64,000 nucleotides of DNA from Methylobacterium sp. (GTDB taxonomy: Bacteria; Pseudomonadota; Alphaproteobacteria; Rhizobiales; Beijerinckiaceae), in NCBI RefSeq assembly GCF_019745455.1, contig NZ_JAIETD010000041.1, positions 62,001 to 126,000 of the forward strand. The letters are read 5' to 3'. The notes under the pieces were generated by a model. That model was not told the DNA's origin. It saw only the letters and a program-made list of their open reading frames with translations, and searched no databases. The first letter of the stretch is position 1; the number at the start of each line of letters is the position of its first letter. Shown one piece after another: positions 7,078 through 16,091 of this stretch. A program made the position numbers and the translations under genes.

Positions 7078-8649
7078 ATGGTTCGCATGGATGCGGCGGC
7101 TTTTGGTGTGCTTCTCCTCTTCGGCGGCGTTCCCGCGGCGGTGGCTCAGGGGGGGGACGCCGACCTCGTCAAGCGCGGCGAATACCTCGTCACAGCCGGC
7201 GATTGCGTCGCCTGCCACACGGCTCCCGGCGGGAAACCGTTCGCCGGCAACTATGTGCTGAACACGCCGATCGGCAAGATCCGCACCCCCAACCTGACCC
7301 CCGACAAGGAGACCGGCCTCGGCAACTGGACCGAAGACGAGTTCGCTCGCGCCATGCACGAGGGGATCACCAAGGACGGGTCCTATCTCTACCCGGCTTT
7401 CCCCTTCGCCTGGTACACCAAGGTGACGCGCGACGACGTCAAGGCGATCTTCGCCTATCTGCGCTCCCTCGAGCCGGTGAACGAGGTGCGCAAGCCCTCC
7501 GAGATCCCGTTCCCCTTCAACATCCGCACGGCGCTCGTGACGTGGCGGACCGCGTTCTTCACGCCGGGCGAGTTCAAGCCGGACCCGAATGCCAGCGCCG
7601 AGGTCAACCGCGGCGGCTACCTCGTCGAGGGGCTGGGCCATTGCGGCATGTGTCACAACGAAAACAAGATCGTCGGTAACAGCGGCCTCGCGGGCAAGCT
7701 CGGCGGCGGCGTCATCGACGGATGGTACGCGCCGAACATCACCCCCGATGGACACCAGGGCATCGGCGGCTGGAGCGACGACCAGGTCGTGACCTACCTG
7801 AAGACCGGCTCCGCGCCCGGCAACCAGCCCGGCGTCGCCGCCGGCCCGATGCGCCAGACCATCGAGGAATCCCTCTCCAGGATGACCGATGCCGACCTCA
7901 AGGCGATGGTCGCCTACCTGCGCACGCAGAAGGCCAAGGAGGCCTACAAGGTCAAGGACGTCCAGGCTTTCGACCAGGTCGGCGCGCCGGGTGCTGGGAC
8001 CTATCTCAGCTACTGTTCGTCCTGCCACAAGCCCGACGGCCAGGGCGTACCCGGTGCCATTCCGGCCTTGGCCGGGAACACCTCCGTCCAGTCCGAGGGA
8101 CCGGAGACCGTGCTGCGCGTGATCCTCGGCGGCTTGAGCGCCCAGAACGGCTACGCGCCGATGCCGGCGGTGGGCACGGGGATGACCGACACCCAGATCG
8201 CCGACGTGGCCGACTACATCCGCAATTCCTGGGGCAACCGCGCGCCGGTCATCACAGAGCGCGGCATCGTCGCCACGGCGCGCAAGCAGACCGAGACGAT
8301 GCTTTCCGGCACCGCGCCCTGCGCGGAGATCGCCCAGCCCGAGATCGCGAAGGCGATCGAGGTAGCCGGGGCCGCCGAGGCCCTGAAGGATCTGCACCCC
8401 GAGCAGTTCATCCCGCGGGTCGGCGAACTGCTGCCGAAGGTGAAGGCCTCGGCGGCCGGCGCCAAGGACGACGACATCGTCAACGGCCTCGTCACCGCCT
8501 TCTGCAAGGCTGGCCGTAACAGCCCGCTCTACGAGAAGGGCGGCTGGCACGCGGCGATCGGCAGCTTCGGCAGCATCGTCTACAGCCAGCTCAAGAACCC
8601 CGAGAAGAGGGCCGACGCCGCGGCTCCGATCCGCCCGACGCCGAACTGA
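7078..8649 (+). CDS. Triheme cytochrome c, dehydrogenase-subunit type
   Basis: A 523-residue exported protein with a short N-terminal hydrophobic stretch (LLLFGGVPAAVA) and three class I heme c motifs: CVACH (43-47), CGMCH (189-193) and CSSCH (313-317). This three-domain layout is that of the electron-accepting cytochrome subunit of membrane alcohol, gluconate and sorbitol dehydrogenases, which passes electrons to quinone. No flavin or PQQ dehydrogenase subunit lies next to it. A tail of about 120 residues after the third domain, with two extra cysteines, is longer than I expect for this family. It follows the pigment operon by 42 bp but need not be part of it. Confidence 0.82.
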   Translation: MVRMDAAAFGVLLLFGGVPAAVAQGGDADLVKRGEYLVTAGDCVACHTAPGGKPFAGNYVLNTPIGKIRTPNLTPDKETGLGNWTEDEFARAMHEGITKDGSYLYPAFPFAWYTKVTRDDVKAIFAYLRSLEPVNEVRKPSEIPFPFNIRTALVTWRTAFFTPGEFKPDPNASAEVNRGGYLVEGLGHCGMCHNENKIVGNSGLAGKLGGGVIDGWYAPNITPDGHQGIGGWSDDQVVTYLKTGSAPGNQPGVAAGPMRQTIEESLSRMTDADLKAMVAYLRTQKAKEAYKVKDVQAFDQVGAPGAGTYLSYCSSCHKPDGQGVPGAIPALAGNTSVQSEGPETVLRVILGGLSAQNGYAPMPAVGTGMTDTQIADVADYIRNSWGNRAPVITERGIVATARKQTETMLSGTAPCAEIAQPEIAKAIEVAGAAEALKDLHPEQFIPRVGELLPKVKASAAGAKDDDIVNGLVTAFCKAGRNSPLYEKGGWHAAIGSFGSIVYSQLKNPEKRADAAAPIRPTPN

Positions 8650-8686
8650 AGCAGCGGAATCTCGATCACCGTCGCCAAGCCAAGCC

Positions 8687-8704
8687 AAGCCAACGGCTTT
8701 TTCG
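8687..8704. terminator. Weak hairpin between convergent genes
   Basis: AAGCC-AAC-GGCTT followed by TTTT, after a short AAGCC tandem run. It sits 37 bp past the cytochrome stop and 25 bp from the end of the convergent GGDEF gene. The stem is only 5 bp. Confidence 0.35.
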
Positions 8705-8728
8705 CGTCAGGCGGCCGAGATCTGCCCT

Positions 8729-10156
8729 TCAGGCGCTCTCGGCTAAAACCGGAGCGGCGTCTTCGGCCGGCTCGCAGCTGTCGTGGAAGCGGTAGGTGTT
8801 CCGGCCCTCGGCCTTCGACCGATAGAGCGCGAGGTCGGCCTGACGATAGAGGCCGTCGGCATCGAGGCCGGACTGGGGTCCGAACGAGATTCCGATGCTG
8901 AGGCCGACGGTTACCATGACGCCGTCGATATCGATCGGCTCGCGCACGGCCTTGATCAAACGTTGCGACAGCGTCCCGGCGCTGTCGGGCTGGTTCCCGC
9001 CCGTCAGCAGGATCATGAACTCGTCCCCGCCGAACCGGGCCAGGATGTCCTCCGTCCGGATGAGATGGCGCATGCGCTCGGCGATCGTCTTGAGCACGCT
9101 GTCGCCGGCCTGGTGACCGAGGGTGTCGTTCACCGCCTTGAAGCGATCGAGGTCCATGCACAGCACGGCGAACTGCCCGCCGTAGCGCCGGGCGCGCGCG
9201 ATCTCCTGGCTCAGGCGCTCCTGGAACAGGGTGCGGTTGGCGAGATCCGTCAGCGCATCGTGCCGGGCCATGTGGGCGATGCGGCGCTCGGCCACCATGC
9301 GCTCGTTCACGTCGCGCACGGCGGCAACGTAGCCGTCCGCGACGCCGGTCTTCGGGTCATGCGTCAAGCTGAAGGTCGCCTCGACCCAGGTCCAGGAACC
9401 GTCCTTGCGGCGGTAGCGCTGGCGACTCACCGCCTGTCGCACCGTGCCCTTGCAGACCTCGTCGAGCACGCGCCCGTAGGCCTCGGAATCGTCCGGATGG
9501 ACGAAGTCGAGCGGACGCGTCCCGACGAGTTCCTCTGGCGTGTAGCCGGTGATGGCCAAAGCTGCCGGGGAGACGTAGCGCCGGGTCGTATCGAGGGCCG
9601 AGCGGATAACCATGTCGCTCGCATTGTCGGCAAGGATGCGAAATCGCGCCTCGCTGTCCCGCAGATCCGCCTCGATCTTGGCCTGGCGCAGCTGCGCCAC
9701 CACCATGAGGGCGAGATCCTGGAGGTGGTGGCGCTGCTCCTCGTCGAAGCTGCGCGGCACGCTGTCGATGATGCAGAGGGTCCCGACCCGAAGCCCGGGT
9801 CCGATGATCAGCGGCGCGCCGGCATAGAACCGGATGCCGGGCGGGCCGGTGACCAGCGGGTTGTCGCAGAAGCGAAGGTCGCGGGTGGCGTCCTCGACGA
9901 TGAACGGGGTGTCGTCCATGATCGCGTAGGTGCAGAACGAAACGCCGCGCGAGGTCCCGTCCACCGAGATCCCGCATTTTGCCTTGAACCATTGCCGATC
10001 CGACTCCACGATGGAGATCAGTGCGATCGGAACGTCGAACAGAGCCTTGGCCGTCCGGCAGATCACGTCGAAGCGTGGATCGGGATGGAGCGCCAGCAGG
10101 TCTAGCTCGCAGATCGCGTCGAGCCTGGCGGATTCGTTCTCACCAACGGGATACAT
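8729..10156 (-). CDS. GAF-PAS-GGDEF diguanylate cyclase
   Basis: A 475-residue cytoplasmic signalling enzyme that makes cyclic di-GMP from two GTP. Order: GAF domain (about 20-165), PAS with its PAC extension (about 170-295), then GGDEF (about 305-460). The catalytic FGGDEF motif is intact, and the inhibitory I-site RTED lies exactly five residues before it, so product inhibition is expected. There is no EAL or HD-GYP domain and no membrane segment. The start ATG at 10156 gives a full GAF domain. It converges on the cytochrome gene. What the GAF or PAS domain senses is not visible. Confidence 0.9.
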   Translation of the reverse strand: MYPVGENESARLDAICELDLLALHPDPRFDVICRTAKALFDVPIALISIVESDRQWFKAKCGISVDGTSRGVSFCTYAIMDDTPFIVEDATRDLRFCDNPLVTGPPGIRFYAGAPLIIGPGLRVGTLCIIDSVPRSFDEEQRHHLQDLALMVVAQLRQAKIEADLRDSEARFRILADNASDMVIRSALDTTRRYVSPAALAITGYTPEELVGTRPLDFVHPDDSEAYGRVLDEVCKGTVRQAVSRQRYRRKDGSWTWVEATFSLTHDPKTGVADGYVAAVRDVNERMVAERRIAHMARHDALTDLANRTLFQERLSQEIARARRYGGQFAVLCMDLDRFKAVNDTLGHQAGDSVLKTIAERMRHLIRTEDILARFGGDEFMILLTGGNQPDSAGTLSQRLIKAVREPIDIDGVMVTVGLSIGISFGPQSGLDADGLYRQADLALYRSKAEGRNTYRFHDSCEPAEDAAPVLAESA

Positions 10157-10261
10157 TCGTGCACCGAGCCTAGTTTCGACGGCCAGTTAGGACGGCCGGT
10201 CTTGGTCGTGCGTGAAGCTAGACTCGCAAATTTTAACGTTTGATGCATTTCCGGTCGCGAT

Positions 10262-11185
10262 TCACGTCAATTTCCTGGGAATGCCGGATGCTGGTTGAAA
10301 GCTTTGACATGACGCGCAGAAGAACGTCGAGCGTCCGGATTGGACGATTCGCTCCACGATCCCTTTGCAACTCTTGGCGGTACATGGCTGGCCTACTCGG
10401 TCGTAAACCCTGAAACGGTGCTGAAAGGCGCCGATACTTCCGTCGGTCAGTGCATAATCGCGCAAGGTCGACCCCCCAGCCGCCACCGCCTCGGTGAGTA
10501 CGTCGCGGATCGTCCTCGCGAGGAGCCGGGCTTTCGGCGTCGGCGCCCCGTCTGGCTTGGCGAGACTGCCCGCGGGCAGTTCCGGGTGCAGGCCGGCCCG
10601 GTGCAGGGCCTCGCAGACATAGATGTTGCCGAGGCCCGCGATCAGCCTCTGGTCGAGGAGCGCGCTCTTGAGTGGCGTAATCTTGTGGCGGAACAGCCGC
10701 GCCACGGCCTCCCCGGTGAGCCCCTCCCCGAGGGGCTCGATCCCCATACCGGCGAAATGCCGGCAGGCGGCGAGGTCCTGGGTCGGGACGAGGTCCATGA
10801 AGCCGAAGCGGCGGGCGTCGTTGTAGGTCACCGTGGCGCCGTTCGACATCGTCAGGACGACGTGGTCGTGCTTTGGCGTGCCGAGAGCCCCTTCGAGGTA
10901 GAAATCCCCCGGCGAGAGGTTGCGCCCGTCGGGCAGCTTCACGTCGAAGCGCCCGCTCATACCAAGATGCAGGATCAGGGTCTCCCCGGAATCGAGGGCG
11001 GCGGTGAGATACTTGGCGCGCCGCTCGAGGTCCGTGACCGTCGCGCCTTCGAGGCGCTCGGCGAAACGCTCAGGGAACGGGAACCGCAGATTCGGCCGCC
11101 GCAGGATGACGCGCGAGACGCGGGCGCCGACCATGGCCGGGCTCAGCCCCAGGCGGACGGTCTCGACTTCGGGCAACTCGGGCAT
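10262..11185 (-). CDS. mutM: Formamidopyrimidine-DNA glycosylase MutM (Fpg)
   Basis: A 307-residue base-excision repair enzyme that removes 8-oxoguanine and ring-opened purines and nicks the abasic site. The N-terminus is the invariant [10 protein letters not shown], with Pro2 the catalytic nucleophile after Met removal. A helix-two-turn-helix (about 155-215) and a C-terminal zinc finger follow. The first zinc pair is C-x4-C (CTAKSC) rather than C-x2-C, and the second is CASC; I believe the longer first spacing is usual in alphaproteobacteria. It is divergent from the small secreted protein gene and ubiE, a common neighbour arrangement in Rhizobiales. Confidence 0.95.
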   Translation of the reverse strand: MPELPEVETVRLGLSPAMVGARVSRVILRRPNLRFPFPERFAERLEGATVTDLERRAKYLTAALDSGETLILHLGMSGRFDVKLPDGRNLSPGDFYLEGALGTPKHDHVVLTMSNGATVTYNDARRFGFMDLVPTQDLAACRHFAGMGIEPLGEGLTGEAVARLFRHKITPLKSALLDQRLIAGLGNIYVCEALHRAGLHPELPAGSLAKPDGAPTPKARLLARTIRDVLTEAVAAGGSTLRDYALTDGSIGAFQHRFRVYDRVGQPCTAKSCKGIVERIVQSGRSTFFCASCQSFQPASGIPRKLT

Positions 11186-11368
11186 GGCTCTCCTGGGGGA
11201 TGGGTCTCCGGCACGGGATGAGGGCGCTGAGCCTCAAATGGCGGATCGCGGCCGGGATCGGAAGGGCCGCATGGGCCGTGCGGCGTCACGCCTTCCCCTG
11301 ATCATCGGCCTTGAACCTGCATCGAACGGCCGGGTTGACCATCCTAGACCTTGTCCGAGGGACGATTC

Positions 11369-11614
11369 ATGACCCGCCTCGCCACCGTAGCCCTCCTCCT
11401 CTGTGCCGCCGCCCTCCCCCTCGGCACGGCACTGCCCGCGGCGGCGCAGAGCCCGTCGAAATCCTACCTTTTCCAGGAGCGCCAGCTCGGTGGGGCCTGC
11501 CCGCCACCCCTCAAATTCGCCGCAGGCGCCTGCGTCCGCCGCTGCCCTGCAGGTTATGAGGATAATGGCCGGACGTGCCGGTTCAGGAGCATGCGGGGTG
11601 GTGGTGGGCGGTGA
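11369..11614 (+). CDS. Small secreted cysteine-containing protein, unknown
   Basis: An 81-residue protein with a clear Sec signal (MTRLATVALLLCAAALPLGTA, cleavage near AAAQ). The mature part is about 55 residues with four cysteines in the pattern C-x11-C-x3-C-x10-C, ending in a Gly/Arg-rich tail. The CPAGYEDNGRTC segment resembles short EGF-like or disulfide-knot modules. The track ORF begins at a TTG (11351); I prefer the ATG at 11369 because it starts exactly at the signal peptide and has a GAGGGA ribosome binding site. No family name recognised; export and disulfides are inferred from sequence. Confidence 0.65.
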   Translation: MTRLATVALLLCAAALPLGTALPAAAQSPSKSYLFQERQLGGACPPPLKFAAGACVRRCPAGYEDNGRTCRFRSMRGGGGR

Positions 11615-11751
11615 GGGCTGAGCCTCGCCATCCTCTCCGCACTTGCGGAGAGAGGCGATACGCAAGCCATGCCGTGTCCCGCCTCCATCCGGCGCATGGC
11701 GGTCCGCCCGAGCTTTCGCTATGACGCTCCCGCGGAAGGGTTGGGAGCGTC

Positions 11752-12525
11752 ATGGGTTCTGCCGAGAAGCCTGCCGGTGAGGCGAGCACGCATTTCGGGT
11801 TCGAGCGCGTCGCGCTCTCCGAGAAGCAGGCGCGGGTGGACGATGTCTTCCGCTCCGTGGCCAAGCGCTACGACGTCATGAACGACCTGATGTCCGGGGG
11901 CTTGCACCGGGCCTGGAAGTCGAACCTCGTGGCGATGCTGAGGCCGCCGCGAAACCGGCCGTTCCGCCATCTCGACGTGGCCGGCGGCACCGCCGACGTC
12001 GCCTTTCGGGTGCTCGAAGCCGGCGGGCGCGAGACCCACGTGACCGTGCTCGACATCAACGAGGCGATGCTCGGCGTCGGAGCCGAGCGGGCGGGCGACC
12101 GGTTCACCGGCCGGATCGACTTCGTCACCGCCAATGCCGAGGCGCTGCCGCTGCCGCGCGGTACCTTCGACGCCTACACCATCGCCTTCGGCATCCGGAA
12201 CGTGCCGCGGATCGAGGTCGCCCTGGCGGAGGCCTACCGGGTGCTCAAGCCCGGCGGGCGCTTCCTCTGCCTCGAATTCTCCAAGGTGGACCTCCCGGTC
12301 CTCGACCGGATCTACGACGCCTATTCCTTTCACGTGATCCCGCGTCTCGGGGCGCGGGTGGCGGGGGACTCGGAATCCTACCGCTACCTCGTCGAGTCGA
12401 TCCGCAAGTTCCCGACGCCGGGGCGCTTCGCCGGGATGATCGAGGCCGCCGGGTTCTCCCGCGTCAGCCATCGCCCGCTCACCGGGGGCATCGTCGCGAT
12501 CCATTCCGGCTGGAAGATCGCGTGA
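11752..12525 (+). CDS. ubiE: Ubiquinone/menaquinone C-methyltransferase UbiE
   Basis: A 257-residue SAM-dependent methyltransferase that C-methylates the benzoquinol ring in ubiquinone synthesis. Family motifs are plain: [18 protein letters not shown] near residues 38-55, the SAM-binding loop [19 protein letters not shown], and the post-motif [15 protein letters not shown]. Length is normal. It begins the ubiE-ubiB-(toxin-antitoxin)-coaBC run; ubiB follows after 37 bp. Confidence 0.95.
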   Translation: MGSAEKPAGEASTHFGFERVALSEKQARVDDVFRSVAKRYDVMNDLMSGGLHRAWKSNLVAMLRPPRNRPFRHLDVAGGTADVAFRVLEAGGRETHVTVLDINEAMLGVGAERAGDRFTGRIDFVTANAEALPLPRGTFDAYTIAFGIRNVPRIEVALAEAYRVLKPGGRFLCLEFSKVDLPVLDRIYDAYSFHVIPRLGARVAGDSESYRYLVESIRKFPTPGRFAGMIEAAGFSRVSHRPLTGGIVAIHSGWKIA

Positions 12526-12562
12526 GGGCCCTGCGAGCGGCTGGGTCGCGGGCGTCCCTCGG

Positions 12563-14119
12563 GTGCTAGGCGCCCTCGTCAACCTGGCGCGCGGGGCGCG
12601 GGTCGGCTTCGTGCTGGCGCGCGAGGGCGGGCTCGCCTTCGTCGACGCCGAGGCGCTGCCGCCGCATCTGCGCCTCGCCCTTCGTCTCGGGCGGATGCTG
12701 GAGCGGCCCGGCCTCGGCGGTGGCGCTGGACCGCTGCAGCGGGCTCTGACACGGCTCGGGCCGTCCTACGTCAAGTTCGGACAGTTCCTGGCGACGCGGC
12801 CCGACATCGTCGGCATGGATGCGGCCCTCGACCTTGAGCAGCTCCAGGACCGGGTGCCGCCCTTCCCGCAGGATATCGCCGAGAAGGTCGTCGTGGCGGC
12901 CTTCGGCAAGCCGATCCGGGAGATGTTCGTTTCTTTCAGCGCGCCGGTGGCGGCCGCCTCCATCGCCCAGGTCCACAAGGCGCATCTCCTCGATGCCGAT
13001 GGGACGCAGCGGGCGGTGGCCGTGAAGATCATGCGGCCGGGCGTGCGCGAGGGCTTTCAGCGCGACCTCGAGGTGATGCGTTTCATCGCCCGCGTCGTCC
13101 ACACGCTCTCGCCCAAGGCCGAGCGCCTGCGCCCGCGCGAGGTCGTCGAGATCCTCGCCCGATCGGTGATGATGGAGATGGATTTCCGGCTCGAAGCCGC
13201 CGCGATGTCGGAGCTCGCCGACAACACCCGCGACGACATTGATTTCCGGGTGCCCCGCCCCGAATGGGAGCTCACCGGCCGCGACGTGCTCACCAGCGAA
13301 TGGATCGAGGGCATCCGCCTCAACGACCGCGCCGCGATCCTCACCGCCGGCCACGACCCGGCGGCTTTGGGGCGCACGGTGATCCAGAGCTTCCTGCGCC
13401 ATGCGATCCGCGACGGCTTCTTCCACGCCGACATGCATCCGGGAAACCTGTTCGTGGATCCCGACGGCGTCCTCGTGGCGGTGGATTTCGGGATCATGGG
13501 CCGGCTCGGGCCGCGCGAGCGCCGCTTCCTCGCCGAGATCCTCCTCGGCTTCATCCTGCGCGACTACCGCCGCGTGGCGCAGGTGCATTTCGAGGCGGGC
13601 TACGTGCCGGCGCACCACTCCGTCGACGACTTCGCGCAGGCGATCCGGGCCATCGGCGAGCCGATCCACCAGCGCAAGGCCGACGAGATCTCGATGGCCA
13701 AGGTGCTGACGCTTCTCTTCGACATCACCGCGCTCTTCGACATGCGGACCCGCACCGAGCTCGTGATGCTGCAGAAGACCATGGTGGTAGTGGAGGGCGT
13801 CGCCCGCTCCTTGGACCCGAAGCTCGACATGTGGACCGGCGCCGAGCCGGTGGTGCGCGCCTGGGTCGCCCGCAACCTCGGACCGATCGGCAAGGCCGAG
13901 CAGGCCGGACGCGCAGTGCTGACCCTCGCCGAGGTGGTCGCCGACATCCCCGACATGGCGCAGCGCCTGCGCCGCGTCCTGGTGCGGCTCGACGAGAGCG
14001 CAGGCGAGGACGCGCTGCTGCTGCAGAGGCTCGCCCGCAAGGAGGGCCGCCGCGCCCACTGGTCGACGGCGGCGTTGTGGGCGATCGCCGTTGGGGCTCT
14101 GGTGATGGCGTTCCGGTGA
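12563..14119 (+). CDS. ubiB: Ubiquinone biosynthesis protein UbiB (ADCK-like ATPase)
   Basis: A 518-residue atypical protein-kinase-like ATPase needed for ubiquinone synthesis. The KxGQ-type motif VKFGQFLATRPD marks the family, the Ala-rich loop APVAAASIAQVH replaces the kinase glycine loop, and DADMHPGNLFV plus VAVDFGIMGR form the catalytic and metal-binding parts. A single hydrophobic segment ends the protein (AALWAIAVGALVMAF), the usual membrane anchor. The start is a GTG at 12563; no ATG fits the N-terminal homology. Confidence 0.94.
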   Translation: MLGALVNLARGARVGFVLAREGGLAFVDAEALPPHLRLALRLGRMLERPGLGGGAGPLQRALTRLGPSYVKFGQFLATRPDIVGMDAALDLEQLQDRVPPFPQDIAEKVVVAAFGKPIREMFVSFSAPVAAASIAQVHKAHLLDADGTQRAVAVKIMRPGVREGFQRDLEVMRFIARVVHTLSPKAERLRPREVVEILARSVMMEMDFRLEAAAMSELADNTRDDIDFRVPRPEWELTGRDVLTSEWIEGIRLNDRAAILTAGHDPAALGRTVIQSFLRHAIRDGFFHADMHPGNLFVDPDGVLVAVDFGIMGRLGPRERRFLAEILLGFILRDYRRVAQVHFEAGYVPAHHSVDDFAQAIRAIGEPIHQRKADEISMAKVLTLLFDITALFDMRTRTELVMLQKTMVVVEGVARSLDPKLDMWTGAEPVVRAWVARNLGPIGKAEQAGRAVLTLAEVVADIPDMAQRLRRVLVRLDESAGEDALLLQRLARKEGRRAHWSTAALWAIAVGALVMAFR

Positions 14120-14146
14120 GAATTCCGAGCGGCAATACGGCGACGG

Positions 14147-14172
14147 CGTTCGGTGTGCTATGATGCCGAACG
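14147..14172. promoter_or_regulatory. Palindromic operator/promoter of the toxin-antitoxin pair
   Basis: Perfect inverted repeat CGTTCGG-N12-CCGAACG. Its spacer holds TATGAT (14159-14164), a good -10 element, and the right arm abuts the AGGTGAG ribosome binding site of the antitoxin. This is the layout expected for an autorepressed toxin-antitoxin promoter. No strong -35 was seen. Confidence 0.6.
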
Positions 14173-14182
14173 AGGTGAGATC

Positions 14183-14419
14183 ATGACCGACGTTGTGGAG
14201 CTGGCCTTCGAGGCCGTCCGTCAGATGCCGCCCGCCGAGCGGGACAGCATGGCGCAGGCCATTCTCACTCTTGCCCGTCAGGACGACGGGCCGCTCGACA
14301 TCGAGCCGGAGCACCTGTCCTCCGTCCTCGAAGGGCTGGCGCAAATCGAGCGCGGCGAGTTCACCGAGGGCGACCCTGCCGAACTGGTCGCCGCCGCGTT
14401 TCGCCGCCATCGGCCTTGA
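14183..14419 (+). CDS. Putative antitoxin of a RelE/ParE-type module
   Basis: A 78-residue acidic, mostly helical protein: MTDVVELAFEAVRQMPPAER at the start and a C-terminal LEGLAQIERGEFTEGDP, a pattern common in antitoxins paired with ParE/RelE toxins. I see no obvious ribbon-helix-helix motif, so the DNA-binding part is uncertain. The ATG at 14183 is chosen over the TTG at 14153 because AGGTGAG lies just upstream and the longer form runs into the operator. It overlaps the toxin gene by 4 nt (TTGA). Confidence 0.72.
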   Translation: MTDVVELAFEAVRQMPPAERDSMAQAILTLARQDDGPLDIEPEHLSSVLEGLAQIERGEFTEGDPAELVAAAFRRHRP

Positions 14420-14745
14420 AGCTACGCCTTTCCCCGCGGGCCGAGGCCGACCTCGACAGCATCGCCGCCTACCTTGCAGCCCGCGACCCGCAGGCCTTGC
14501 AGCACGTTCAGGATCAGCTTGCTGCGGCTTTGCGGTTGCTTCTCGATCACCCGCAGGCGGGGCGCCATGTCGGTCGAGGACTGCGCCGCCTCTCCGTGCC
14601 GCGCCTCCCCTACCTGATCGTCTATCGTGTGGATGAAGCCGCCGAAGCCGTCGCCGTCGCCACCATCCGCCATACCGCCCGTCGTCTAGACCCGGCCGGC
14701 ATTCGTTGGCTGATGCTTCCACGGGGGACGGATCCCCACCCTTGA
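14416..14745 (+). CDS. RelE/ParE superfamily toxin
   Basis: A 109-residue protein with the ParE/RelE fold signature: KLRLSPRAEADLDSIAAYLA at the N-terminus, a central RHVGRGLRRLSVPRLPYLIVYRV strand region and IRHTARRL near the end. ParE members poison DNA gyrase and RelE members cut ribosome-bound mRNA; which applies here cannot be told by eye. Translation starts at a TTG overlapping the antitoxin stop, giving tight coupling. The pair sits between ubiB and coaBC on the same strand. Confidence 0.78.
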   Translation: MKLRLSPRAEADLDSIAAYLAARDPQALQHVQDQLAAALRLLLDHPQAGRHVGRGLRRLSVPRLPYLIVYRVDEAAEAVAVATIRHTARRLDPAGIRWLMLPRGTDPHP

Positions 14746-14775
14746 CGCGCCTCACCAAATGCCTGTGGTAGAGCC

Positions 14776-16044
14776 ATGTCCCAGTCTCTCGGCGGACGCC
14801 GCATCCTTCTCGTCATCGGCGGCGGTATCGCGGCCTACAAGGCGCTCGACCTGATCCGGCGCCTGCGTGAGCGCGGGGCGCAGGTGCGCCCGCTCCTCAC
14901 CGCCGGGGCTCAGGAATTCGTGACGCCGCTCGCCGCCGCGGCGCTGGCCGGGGAGCGCGCCCATACCGACTTGTTCGATCGGGCCGAGGAGGCCGATATC
15001 GGACATATCAAGCTCGCGCGCGATGCCGACGCGGTCGTGGTCGCGCCTGCCACCGCCAACCTGATGGCCAGGATGGCGCAGGGCGATGCCTCCGACCTTG
15101 CCTCGACGGTGCTCCTCGCCACCACCCTGCCGATCCTCATCGCGCCGGCCATGAACGTGCGGATGTGGCAGCACCCGGCGACGCAGCGAAACCTCACCAC
15201 CTTGCAGGCCGACGGGGTGCATGTCGTCGGCCCTAACGAGGGCGCCATGGCCGAGGCGGAGTTCGGCCCGGGCCGGCTTGCAGAACCCGTCGAGATCGCC
15301 GACGCCGTCGAGGCGATGCTGGGAGCAGCGCAACAGGCTGGCGGCTTCGGCTTTCTCGCCGACCGGGCATCCGGGAAGCTGCGCGAGAGGCCCCTTGCCG
15401 GCAAGCACGTCCTTGTCACCTCCGGGCCGACCCACGAGCCGATCGATCCGGTCCGCTACATCGCCAACCGCTCGTCAGGGCGGCAGGGCCACGCCATCGC
15501 CGCCGCCGCCGCCGTGGCCGGTGCCACGGTGACGTTGATCTCGGGGCCCGTCGCGCTCCCCGATCCGGCCGGCGTGACGGTGGTCCGCGTCGAGACCGCC
15601 CGAGAGATGCTGGCGGCGGTCGAGGCGGCGCTACCCGCCGACATCGCGGTTTTCGCCGCCGCGGTGGGAGATTGGCGTCCCGAGGCGACGCTCGGAACCA
15701 AGATCAAGAAGGACGGCACGGCGGTGCCGCCCCTCGGTCTCGTCGAGAATCCCGATATCCTCGCTACGATCGCAGGGCGTGGCGAAAGACGCCCAACCCT
15801 GGTCGTCGGCTTCGCCGCCGAGACCGATTCGGTCCTCGACAATGCCCGCGCCAAGCTCGTCCGCAAGGGCTGCGACCTTCTCGTCGCCAACGACGTCTCG
15901 GCCGAGGGCGGAGTCATGGGCGGCCTGTCCAATACGATCCATCTCATCACCCGCGACGGCGCGGTCGAGACCTGGCCGACCCTCGACAAGGACGAGGTCG
16001 GACGCCGGCTCGTCGCCCGCTTCCGCGACCTCATTTGCGGGTGA
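14776..16044 (+). CDS. coaBC: Bifunctional PPC decarboxylase / phosphopantothenate-cysteine ligase
   Basis: A 422-residue two-step coenzyme A enzyme. The N-terminal flavoprotein decarboxylase (CoaC, about 1-185) shows GGGIAAYK, the catalytic His in GHIKL and PAMNVRMW. The C-terminal ligase (CoaB) shows SGPTHEPIDPVRYIANRSSG, AAVGDWRP and KIKK. Odd point: the segment that carries the active-site cysteine in E. coli Dfp (ACGDIGPGR) reads AEAEFGPGR here, and the whole decarboxylase half has no Cys. Either this clade uses another residue or the reduction step differs. The gene starts 30 bp after the toxin gene. Confidence 0.94.
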   Translation: MSQSLGGRRILLVIGGGIAAYKALDLIRRLRERGAQVRPLLTAGAQEFVTPLAAAALAGERAHTDLFDRAEEADIGHIKLARDADAVVVAPATANLMARMAQGDASDLASTVLLATTLPILIAPAMNVRMWQHPATQRNLTTLQADGVHVVGPNEGAMAEAEFGPGRLAEPVEIADAVEAMLGAAQQAGGFGFLADRASGKLRERPLAGKHVLVTSGPTHEPIDPVRYIANRSSGRQGHAIAAAAAVAGATVTLISGPVALPDPAGVTVVRVETAREMLAAVEAALPADIAVFAAAVGDWRPEATLGTKIKKDGTAVPPLGLVENPDILATIAGRGERRPTLVVGFAAETDSVLDNARAKLVRKGCDLLVANDVSAEGGVMGGLSNTIHLITRDGAVETWPTLDKDEVGRRLVARFRDLICG

Positions 16045-16091
16045 GAACGAACCATCGGCCCCGCACGGCGTTAAGGCTTGACTAACTTCTC

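Noticed and set aside
10262-11185. Broken zinc finger in MutM (C-x4-C instead of C-x2-C)
   Set aside because: The longer spacing is, to my knowledge, common in alphaproteobacterial Fpg; all four Cys are present.
12566-14758. 730-aa minus-strand ORF opposite ubiB and the TA pair
   Set aside because: Antisense shadow; ubiB motifs on the plus strand are unmistakable.
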